Below, piece by piece: positions 10,575 to 22,000 of a DNA stretch of 64,000 nucleotides. Each line of letters begins with the position of its first letter. Position 1 is the first letter of the stretch. The position numbers and the translations under genes are program-made. The notes beneath the pieces are model-generated. The model made no database searches. It had not been told where the DNA came from and was given only the letters and a program-made list of their open reading frames with translations. Origin of the DNA: Papio anubis (taxonomy: Eukaryota > Chordata > Mammalia > Primates > Cercopithecidae); assembly GCF_008728515.1 (NCBI RefSeq), contig NC_044995.1, positions 9,931,104-9,995,103 of the forward strand, in the 5' to 3' direction.

Positions 10575-11405
10575 AGAATCGTAAACTGTCTTCCTTTATT
10601 TATATTTGCAATATGAAATAGAAGCTCGGCACGAACGCACGCACACTCACACCAGCCTGGAGGAGGGAGCTGGGGACAAGGCCACTTGGCAACAGGGCTG
10701 GGACCCCAGACCCTCAAGGCCCCTAGGGGTGTTGCCGGGGAGGCCCCTGCTCCCCAGAGCCGGACTGGCCTGGTTGAAAGTGCAGGGTCTGGGCAAAGGC
10801 ACGGCCCCCACTCGGGATCCTCTGGCACCCCCACCTGCGCTGGGCCGTCCCCCATGGTGGACCTGAGCTGAAAGGCCGGGTGTGGGCGTGGCCATCTGCG
10901 CTGGAGCATGGGACGGCTGGGCACGTGGGCGGCAACCTTGGGACCCCTAACACCAGCCCCCGCTGGGACGGAACGGGGAAGGCTGTGCTTTGGAGCCGCC
11001 AGCCCAACTTGGTGTCCTCACTGTCTCTCGCTCTCCTCCCTCTCTCTATATATAATATATAATATACGTTTCTCTCTCTCCATTCTATTTGACTCTCTTT
11101 ATCTTTATTCTAGGAGGCAATGCTCCAAAACTTCTCTTCTCAGTGCAAATGGGGGTGGGTTGGGCCTGTCTCCCTGACACCCGCCTCCTGGGGGTCCAGA
11201 GGAGAGAATGTGGGGGGTTCAGGGTGATGAGGGCACTGGGGGCCATCATGGGACCCGCCCTGCCCCCACCCTGGGAGATCCACGGAAGGACGGAAGATTT
11301 GGCCGCTGCTGCCGCACCAGGCAGCTATCTGGAAACAGAGGGAGACGTCGTGTGAGGGTCCAGCAGGCCCAGCCCCACCTACCCAGCCCCAGGCTGCAGC
11401 CACAC
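10575..11405 (-). other. PPP6R1: PPP6R1 3' UTR
   Basis: This continues directly from the TGA at 11406-11408 to the poly(A) signal near 10600. It contains a low-complexity CT/TATA-rich tract at about 11028-11110 ('ctctctatatataatatat'). Confidence 0.8.
10595..10600 (-). terminator. PPP6R1: PPP6R1 poly(A) signal AATAAA
   Basis: The plus-strand 'tttatt' at 10595-10600 reads AATAAA on the minus strand. Cleavage would fall about 10-25 bases further left. The 831-bp 3' UTR this implies is plausible. Confidence 0.8.
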
Positions 11406-14400
11406 TCACTGGGAGCCTGGGGATGCAGGCCCTTCCGGGGCAGAGCCATTGGGTATCGGAGGAGGCGTGAGGGCCTGGGCACTGTCACGGGAGAGAGGGG
11501 ATGTGCAGAGGTCACTTCCTGCCCCACCAGCCCTGCCGCGCCCCGCTGCCCTGGTGCTCACCTCTGGCTTTGGGGAAGCCCCAAGGGCTCTGGGCTCTTC
11601 TCCCCATCTGTGGTCTGGGGGCGCTGGTGGGCCCCGGAGGCTGGGACAGAGGTAGCGGGGTCTCTGGTTGCACTGTGGGTGAGGAAAGTGCGGCTGTCAG
11701 CGTGGCCCCCACTGTCACCTGCTGACACCCTCACACCCCAGACGACTGAAGTCGGCTCACTGGGTGTGTGTCTGCCACCTGCCCCACCAGGAGGGGCCTC
11801 CCAAGGACTCAGCTGGCTCAGCGTGGAGGGACGGCATGGCCCTGGGCAGGAAGACAAGCAACCCTCTTCCCGCGTCCTGTCCCTGTGGAAGAGGCACTCG
11901 AGGCCAGCTGAGACAGCCCCAAGGGGCCTTCTGCATGCTCTCACCCTCCCAATCCTTCACACCCTCCAACGAGCCTTTCCCAACCCTGGGGCTCAAGGGC
12001 CCCAAGCATCCCAGGCTACTAAGAGAAGAACCAGCCTACAGAGTGCAGGGGGCCGGGGCACAACATGAGGCTAGGCCTGGGGGTCCTGCAAAGGAGACCT
12101 GGAGCAGCTCAGGGACAAGATGAACCCAGAGCCCACCTCACCGCAGAGGAGAAAAGACTTCTCCTGACACCCGGCCCTCACCTTAGCAAGCCCCACCTCG
12201 CCGCTCACCTGTCCGAGGAGTTGGGGGCAGAACGGATCCCGTGGAAGGTGGCCTGAAGGTCCCCGATGCTAACCAAGGCCTGGCAGGGGGCTGTGGGGGA
12301 TGAGAGATCTCAGCTGCAGCCTCCCAGCAAGCTCAGAGCTGGCCAGGCTGCTCTCTCTGCCCAGGGCCACAGGTGGGCAGGGCAAACTGGGGCTCACCTG
12401 AGGGCTCTATGACTTTGCTGCCTTCTGTGGCTTCCTGAGGTGCTGAGGGGGGTGTGGGGTCCTGAGACCTGGCAGATGAGAGGCAGCCCAAGGGGGCAGC
12501 TAGGGTTAGCACTCGAGCCTATGAGAGGACTGGGACCCCATGGCCACCTCCTGGTCTCGGGATACCAGCGCCATCCAGCCCGTCCCATCTGGTTCTCACC
12601 TGAGCTGCAGGGCATCACGGGCAGGAGGGCTGGCCAGGTCCTCGGTGGGGAGGTCCTGGGACACACTGAGGGGTCCCTGTGGGGCTGGAGGCCCAGTGTG
12701 CAGCTCTTCCTCCCTGGAGACTCGGGGGCTGGTCGGGGCATCTGTAGGCACTGGGTCAAAGGTGGCTGTCCAGCTGGGGCCTGGGATGGAGTTGGGGGAG
12801 CGGCATAGAGGGTGAACTCGGTAACAGGCAGACAGCCCTGTGTACGCCTGACCACACCGCCCATTCATTCACCTGGAGGCTGAGGGCCAGGGCTGGGGTA
12901 GGACATGGGGGTGGCCCCTCCACGGGCTGCACAGCCAATGCCCTCCTCGTCTTCCTCCTCCTCCTCGTCCTCCTCTTCTTCATCCTCACTGTCTGTGCTG
13001 CCTCCACTCCTGCCCCAGAAACCGCCTGGTCAGCTAGCTGTGTGGGACAGACCAGCCGACACCCATCCCGTTCCCTGCAGCCCAGGGTCAGCCCAAGGAG
13101 AGTGGGCTGGGATGACCGGCAGGTCACAGAAGGGGTCAGGGAGTTTGGGGTGTGATGACACCAGGAGAGGCTGGGAGAGTTCTGAGCCAAAGGTGAGAAC
13201 ACAAGCGGGCAGGGACAGAATGAAGCCGTAAGGAGACCATTCGTCCCCAATCATCCATGCAGAGTAGGCCCTAGGAAGTGGGCTGAGACTCAGCCATGGC
13301 AGCCAGAGCAGACAGACCCACTCACCAGCTCTCAAGTCACCTCCCAGCTGTCACCTCACACTGTCACCACAGTGACAGGCCTTCCCACCAGCAGACCCAC
13401 CCTCTGGACGGAAGGCTTCACACTACTCTCTCTCTCCCTCCAACTAGAAACTCCAAGAAGGCAGAGACGGCTGACTTTTGCCACTGCTGTATCCTCAGCC
13501 CTGGGAAACCACCAGGCACCCACAGCTGCTCCAAAAATACTGGCTGGATGCTGACTGACACCCGCCTGTGAACATGAAGAAAGCCAAGCAATCTCTGTGC
13601 TGACCAACCAGGAAAGGGGTAAGCAAAGTCACATTAAAACTAAGCTTTAACAGGGAGAGTGCATGCTGGAAAATGCAGCATTAGGAGATGTTACTATCGT
13701 GTGAACATTCTAGAGTGCACTTACACACACCTGGATGGGAGCGCCTACTACACACCTAGGCTCTATGGTATAGCCCTGTTGCTCCTAGACTGCAGACCCG
13801 TACAGCATGTCATGGTACTGAATACTATAGGCAATTATAACACAATGGTAAATGTGTGTGTATCTAAACATAGGAAAGAAACAGTAAAAACGGAGTATTA
13901 TAATCTTACAGGACCACTGTCTCATATATGGTCCATTGTTGACCCAAAGATGCAGTATGGGACTATATACTATGTCTAAAATGCTGACTAAATATTTTTG
14001 TCTTAACAGAGTAACTGACTACTTTAACTGGAAAGTAATATATCTGTATATAGTTAAAAGTAAACGAAAACACTCAATGACCAAGGAGTATAAAGGAAGC
14101 CCCTCAACCTAATATAAGGCATCTATCCAACCCCACGACTAACAGCACACTTAAACGGTGAAAGGCTGCATGCTTCCCCTAAGATCAGGAACAAAACAAG
14201 GAGGCCTGTTCTTGCCACTTTTGTTCAACATTGTACTGGAGGCTAGCTAGGCAACCAGGCAAGAAAAGGAAATTAAAAGCATCCAGATTTGAAAGGAAGG
14301 AAAATGATCTCTATTCACATGACATGATTCTGTACCTAGAAAATCCTAAGGAATCCACTAAAACTATAAGAATTCATAAATTACTTCAGCAAGGTTGCAG

Positions 14401-17400
14401 GATAATAGATCAACATACAAAAACCTATTGTATTTTCATACACTTGTAACGATCTGAAAACAATTTCAAGAAAATTCCAATTACAATAGTATCAGAAAGA
14501 AGAAAACAGGTATAAACTTAAAAGAAATACAAACCTCATACTCTAAAACCTACGAAACACTGTTGAAAGAAATTTTATGACCTATATAAACAGACACCCA
14601 TGTTCATGCATTACAAGAACCCTTTAAGAAACTTAGCTGGTTTCTTCTTTGAAATTAATAAGCTGATCCTAAAATTCATATGGAATCTCAAGAAATCCCA
14701 AATAGGTCAAAACAATCTTGAAAAAGAAGAACAAGGTTGGTAGACTAAAACCTTCCATTTTCTTTTTTTTGGGAGATGGGAGTTTCCTTCTTGTCACCCA
14801 GGCTGGAGGGCAATGGTGCAGTCTCAGCTCACTGCAACCTCTGCCTCCCAGGTTCAAGCGATATTCCTGCCTCAGCATCCTGAGTAGCTGGGATTACATA
14901 CAGGAAACCACCACCACACCCGGCTAATTTTTGTATTTTTAGTAGAGACAGGGTTTCGCCATGTTGGCCAGGCTGGTCTCAAACTCCTGACCTCAGGTGA
15001 TCCACCTGATTGGCCTCCCAGAGTGCTGGGATTGCAGGTGCAAGCCACCGTGCCCAACAAACCTCCCATTTTCAAAACTTACTATAAAGCAACAGCAACC
15101 AGGGCAGTGTGGTACTGGATAAAGACAGACTGATGGAACAGAACAGAGAGGGAAGAAACACTCTCTCACACATATGGTCAAATATTTCTTTTTTACACAG
15201 GTGCCAAGATGATTCAGTGGAGAAAGGACAGTGTCTTCAACAACTGGTGCAAGGAAAACTGGTTATCTACATGTAAAGAGATGAAGCTGGACTGAACCCC
15301 CACCTCACACCATATACAAAATTTAGCTCAAAATGAATCGAAAACCATAGAAATAATGCTATAAAACTCTTAGAAGAAAACAAAGGGCTAAGTCAAGATG
15401 CTGGATCCTCCCAAAGTGCTCCTCCCAAAGTGCTGGGATTACAAGCTTGAGCCACTGTGCCTGGTTAATTTGTTGATTTCTTAACACATCATCTAACCTT
15501 TTTTTTGAGACAGGTCTGGCTCTGTTGCCCAGACTGGAGTGCAGTGGTATGATCTCGGCTCACTGTAACCTCTGCCTCCCTGGCTCAAGCAATGACACAC
15601 TTGTGCACCAACAACACGTTCAGGAGTATTCATAGCAGCTGCACTCACAGCAGTGATCAACAGGAACCTGCCCAAAGGCCTATCAACTGCAGAACAAGCA
15701 ATTCAAGCTCATCACGTACAGCATGGCCCCACTACACGAGAGCAAGGGGCACCCAAACACACAATAGGGAAGGAGCTCACAAGTGGAGTGCTGAGCAAAA
15801 CAGGTCAGACACAAAAGGAGATGCTACATGCTGTATCAAGTGAAAACAGAGACAAAACTCATCTACAGGGTTAGAAGCCAGGACAACTTGACCCTCAGGA
15901 GGGAGGATACTGGCTAGCAGAGGGGATGTGGGTACTGGGAAGGTCCTGCTCCTGGGTCTGGGCACTGAGGAAGGATGTCCATTGGCCACACACTCAGGAT
16001 CTGTACAGTCGTCTATACTCACGTTACATGTCAATAAAAAGTGAAAACAGCCTAATTCCCAAATCAAAAGTCATAAGGCAAAAACTCAGTTGCAGATGGT
16101 GACTTAGTGTTCATGCTGTCAAATCTACATGGCATGAACCCATTTCATCACAGCAATTCTGGGGCCGGCCAGTAATAAGAGAAAAAAAACAATGTAACAT
16201 TTGCACTAAAAACTGATCACAGCCTCACTGGAGAAGGATGTCATCAGCTCTCATTTTACTGGAATTAGAGGAAAGAGAAGCTGCCTGGGACCATCTTACC
16301 CCCCTTTCTAGGAAAACATGCATGAGAGCTAACAAGAGGAAGTGAAGTTAAGGGATGAAGGAAGGAGAGGGGGAGGCGGGGAGAGAGACGCACACAGACC
16401 AAGCCATATCTCAAGGACCTGCCTATTTTTTCAGCCACAGAGATTATCCCTTTCTATTTATAACTTAAACTCATTTGAATTAGATTTCTTTTAATTTGTT
16501 GATTCTTTTTTTTTTTTTTTTGAGACCAGGTCTTGCTCTGTCACCCAGACTGGAGTGCAGTGGTGCGATCTCAACTCACTGCAACCTCCGCCTCCCAGGC
16601 TAAAGCGATCCTTCCACCTCAGCCTCTCAAGTAGCTGGGACTATAGGCGCATGTCACCAATCCAGGTGATTTTTGTATTTTTTTTGTAGACACAGGGTTT
16701 TGCTATGTTGCACAGGCTAGGTCTCAAACTCCTGAGCTCAAGTGATCCATCCACCTTGGCCTCCTCCCAAAGCGCTGGGATTACAAGCTTGAGCCACTGT
16801 GCCTGGTTAATTTGTTGATTTCTTAATGCATCATCTAACCTTTTTTTTTGAGACAGGTCTGGCTCTGTTGCCCAGACTAGGGTGCAGTGGTATGATCTCG
16901 GCTCACTGCAACCTCTGCCTCCCTGGCTCGAGCCATCCTCCCACCTCAACCTCCCGAGTAGCCAGTACTACAGGTGCACACCACCAAGCCCATCTAACTT
17001 TCATTTTTGTAGAGACAGGATCTCCCTATGTTGCCCAAGGCTGGTTTCAAACTCCTGAGCTCAAGGAATCCATCTGCCCTGGCTTCCCAAAGTGCTGGGA
17101 TTACAGGCACTCACGAATTACATGAGCCCACCATGCTTGGCCTTGAATTAGATTTATATCACCACAAAAGTGGAAGTGCCCCCAACTAATACACACACCA
17201 ATGCAGCTTCCTTATTTTTTTCATTCACTTCAGCCTCAGTCCAAATGTATTGGTAGACCCCTTGGCCCTGCTGTGTGGTGGAAGCTTGGAGAAGGGAAAC
17301 TGGAGGGGGACTCACCGGACACCAGGGGGCTGGCTCAGACGGGCCCCCCTGGCCAACTGGCTGCCCTGCCAGGCGCCATCTTCTCCATCAGACTCCCCTG

Positions 17401-19035
17401 AGCCCTGGGCCTCTTCCTCGTCCTCCTCTTCCTCATCATCATCAAACTGCTGGATGCGGTCCTTGTAGCATATCTCAAGTAGGTTGGCGTTGGGCTGCAG
17501 GGCACAGGGGTAGGAGGATGGGCCACACTGCACACAGACCCACACCCCTCCACTCGCCACAACCAGGGGACAGGGCAGTACTCACGTTGTCATCGTCGGC
17601 GTTGAGGGAGAAGGTGATGTTGGCTGTCTTGTCAAAAGGTGCGCTAGGAGAGAAGGTGAGGCATGGTGAGAGGGTACACCTGGGGGTGGGGGCAGCACAG
17701 GACAAGGCCACATTCCTTTCTTCACTCAACGTAGAGCTGACCCTCACTACTTGCAGAGTCAGTATCTGCAAATTCACGCACAACCCAAGCCACTGGTCCT
17801 AAGGAGCAATGTATATATGAATATCAACATCTCACACAGATGATCACTTTAAATCCTTAAAACCACTCATTGAGGTAAATTGTTTCCCTTGGCTCTAGAA
17901 GTGAGAAAATGGGGCTCAGAAATGTTAAGTGACTCTCCTCAGGCTTCTCCAAGGACAGGTGCCAGAGAGGGATTCAGACCCATGCCCTTGTCCCCATCCT
18001 TGGGGCATCTGTGGGAGGCTAACACTCACACCAGCCAGGCACAAGCAGCATGTGAGGCTACAGCCCAGTAAAGCACATCCCCTAACCTCAAGATGTCTAT
18101 GGTCTGTGGCTGAAATTCTAAGTTCTGGGCAAAAGAATCACATCAGAACTTGAACTAAGCCTGCCAGGACCCCGCCTCCCTCAACATGAGGGTCCGCCTC
18201 CTTCCCACGTGTCAGGGACACTTCGGGGATCATTTGTCTCAAATTCATGAAAAATTGTGCCACAAAGATCAACGGATAAAGGGCAGTTAATTATTAATAA
18301 AGGACACTAGGCATCTGACAGACATCACTCACGCACTTCATTCTCCCAACCACCTTCCAAGGCAAGTGTCCTTAGTCCCTCCTAGACACTGAGAAGCAGA
18401 GGAGCAGAGATCACGCTGGGCACGCAGGGGATCTAGGGCGGGGCAGCCCATGTCCCCGCGGCACTGGCAGCCTCAGCTGACCTGGCTTCTCCTGCCACAG
18501 GAGCTCTGCAGGGCAGCATCTTCAGCCCTGAGGTGCTCAAACCAGTCATCCACTTTCCATTCCGGAACTCTTCCTAGGTTTTGTTTTGTTCGCTTAACTT
18601 TTTAACCTCTCTGGAATTTTCTTGGTAGACGAAGTGCTAATAGTTTCATCCCAAAAGGGCAGCTGGTGATACTAATGCCATCTACCAGTCAGTCCCTTCA
18701 TCCTCATGCCAGGATGGGTTTTTGTTTTTTTTTTTTCTTTTAATTAAAAAAGCAGGCCGGGCGCGGTGGCTCAAGCCTGTAATCCCAGCACTTTGGGAGG
18801 CCGAGGCGGGCGGATCACGAGGTCAGGAGATCGAGACCATCCTGGCTAACACGGTGAAACCCCGTCTCTACTAAAAATACAAAAAACTAGCCGGGCGTGG
18901 TGGCGGGCGCCTGTAGTCCCAGCTACTCGGAGGCTGAGGCAGGAGAATGGCCTGAACCTGGGAGGCGGAGCTTGCAGTGAGCCGAGATAGGGCCACTGCA
19001 CTCCAGCCTGGGTGACACAGCGCCAGACTCCGTCT

Positions 19036-19074
<39 letters not shown>

Positions 19075-22000
19075 CAGAGATGGTCTCACAACATTGCCCA
19101 GGCTGGGCTGAAATTCCTGAACTCAAGCGATCCTCCTGCTTCGGCCTCCCTAAGTGCTGGGATTAACATGTGAGCCACTGTGCCCAGCCCAGTTTTCACT
19201 TAAGCATCTTCTCCAGGGGTCTCGGCACAGGCCACTGACCCACAAAGACCAACACTCACTCTGCAAGTCTCCATGCCGGGCACAGAGGCAGCACACACGG
19301 GGTCTCATGTCTGCATCTGAGAGGACCTCTGTCCAGCTGTGGACTAAGCGAGGCACAGCTGACTATCCCTCATCATGGTGCCCCTCATGCTGTGCTGTAC
19401 GGGAACCCCGGGGCAGCCATAGGCAGCCATCCAGCTCCCACACACTAACCGGCTATGTCCTGGGGACTCAGTCTCCCTGGCCGTAAATGAGCTCATTGTG
19501 GAGAGCGAGATGGAGTCTCGCTCTGTTGCCCAGGCTGGAGTGCAGTGGCGCAATCTCAGCTCACTGCAACCTCTGCTTCCCGGGTCCAAGCGATTGTCCT
19601 AACTCAGCCTCCCAAGTAGCTGGGACTACAGGCACATGCCACCATGCCCGGCTAATTTTTGTATTTTTTGTAGAGACAGAGTTTCACCATATTGGCCAGG
19701 CTGGTCTTGAACTCCTGACCTCAGGTGATCCGCCTGCCTCAGTCTCCCAAAGTACTGGGATTACAGGCATGAGCCACTCCGTCCAGTCACTTTTTTCTGA
19801 CTCTAGAAGCAACACACGCTTGTGGCAAGAAACTCAGAAAAGTTTATGATCACAACACCCAGAAGTGACTGATGTTAAGATGATGTTGCCCCACAAATCA
19901 AAACAAGCAGAATTGGTAATTGGAAAAAAATGTTTAGTCACCTCGAGGCCTGTGGAGGGGAGAAGTGGACCCTCGTGTCTGGCGGACTCGTGACCCAGAG
20001 GGCATTCGTGCAGGCGCAGTTTTGCCTCACAGTCCCTACGCCAGGACCTGCTGGTCCCCACTACCCTGAGCCCCTCCCGCCTGGGACCCCTAAGGCTAGC
20101 TCCAGGAGTGGGAGGGACCTGCTCTGTGTCCCCAGCACAGATGTTTGTGCCCCACCCTCATGGCCTGCCCCTCGGAGAGAAGAGACTGCAGAGCCGGAAC
20201 TCATGTAAGAGGAGGCAGACACACGAGGCTGCAGACACGCACACAAGGCCATGGCCAACGTGTGCCCAGCAGCAGCCATAGCTGCAGGCTGAGCCTCACA
20301 GGGCATGCAGGTGGGTGTGGGGGACAGACACAAGTAGGCGCGCCTGCTGCTGCAGAGGCAGGACAGGGCTCTGACCCTGCGCAAGAGACACTCACTTCAC
20401 ACTCTCCTCCTGCTCCCCAAACTCCTCATCATTGAAGCCAAAGTGGTCAATAAAGGCGGAGGTCATGCGCTGCATCTGGAAGTCCATGAAGGCCTGTGGG
20501 GGTGCGGAGGTTGGGGCTGGAGGGAGCTGGACGGGACCCCACTCCAGCACAGCCCCGCACAGCCCCAGGCCCACCTGCTGCAGCACGGCCTCCTCAGGGA
20601 AGTTGAACTCCTTGAGCCGGTCGTCCTCATCGTCACTGGAGGAGTGTAGGTGGTGGGTGTTCACCTGGGGAGAGGACGGGGCGTCAGGGCCTGCTGGAGC
20701 CCCCAGACGAGGGTGGGCAGGCAGCTATGAGGACGGGGAGGCTAAGACTGGCCCGAGAGAGAAGCGGTAGGAGAATCCGGGCCTCACCAGGTCCACCATG
20801 TTCTTCTTGTTGGTCTCCGCCAGGGGCCCCGATACAAAGGCTTCCCACTGCTCCTGCTGCTCGCTGGGCAGCTCTGCGTAGGTGAGAGGGGTGAAGACGT
20901 GAGGCATCCCCTGGCTTCAAGCCCCCCACGTACCCCTCAGGCTGGCCTGGGGACCCTCACCCTTCAGCAGCTGTCCCAGCTGCTCTGCATTGGGCCCCTT
21001 CTCTGTGCTCTGCACCAGGGCGTTGGCCATTCTCGTCAGGTGGCCCATGTAGCCTTTCCGAGGGCCTCCCGCAGACCTGGCAAGAGTGAAGGCCACGGCT
21101 AGAAGCCAGGACTGGACCCAACGATGCCCAGCCCCGACCCATCCCCCAACCCAGGCAGTTCCAGCCCGACCCAGCCCCCCACCCAGACAGTCCCAGTCCC
21201 GACCCAGCCCCCAACCCAGACAGTCCCAGCCCCGACCCAGCCCCCCACCCAGACAGTCCCAGTCCCGACCCAGCCCCCCACCCAGACAGTCCTAGTCCCG
21301 ACCCAGCCCCCCACCCAGACAGTCCCAGCCCCTGGAGACACAAAGGGCAGCAGGTGCTCACTGTACACGGTCGTTCTCCTCCCAGGAAGCCAGGATCCGC
21401 TCCACCAGGCGGCACTGCTGCAGCAGCTGTGGGACAGCAGGACAGGATGGCCTGGGGGGGTCTGCACACGTATGGGGAGCTCTGCACTGCGGCAGGGGTC
21501 CCTTCCTCAGCAGACGCTTCACCAGGCCCCAGCTCATCCACATGGGAGTGGGAAGGAGGGGTGGAAGCTGGGGCTTGGGACCCTGGCATCCAGCCAAGTC
21601 TCTCTGGTCTTTCTATGAAGAGTATGTGGTGCATGCACACACACTCACGTGTGCACACACATGCATACATGCTCACACACACTCATGCATGCAGACTCAC
21701 ACATGCTCACACACGCATGCATGCACTGACACACTCATGCTCACACACGTGCACACACATGCATACATGCTCACACACACTCATGCATGCAGACTCACAC
21801 GTGTTCACACACGCATGCATGCACTAACAGACACTCATACGCATGCACACACATGCATACATGCTCACACACTCATGCGTGCACACGCACACACACATGC
21901 TCACACACATGCATGCACTAACAGACACGTGCTCTCACATACACACTCATGTGTGCACACTCATGCACACACAGCCGCTCGAAGGTCTGCTCCCGCCCAC

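Noticed and set aside
11208..12068. 286-residue plus-strand open frame
   Set aside because: It runs antisense to the last PPP6R1 exons; the real exons on the minus strand have splice sites and match a known protein.
14050..16060. Reverse-transcriptase-like coding stretch as a live L1
   Set aside because: It is 5'-truncated, full of stops and split by an Alu and a local duplication, so it cannot be active.
20957..21682. 241-residue minus-strand frame with Gly-rich repeats
   Set aside because: It reads the intronic 33-bp minisatellite and intron of PPP6R1, in a frame different from the exons.
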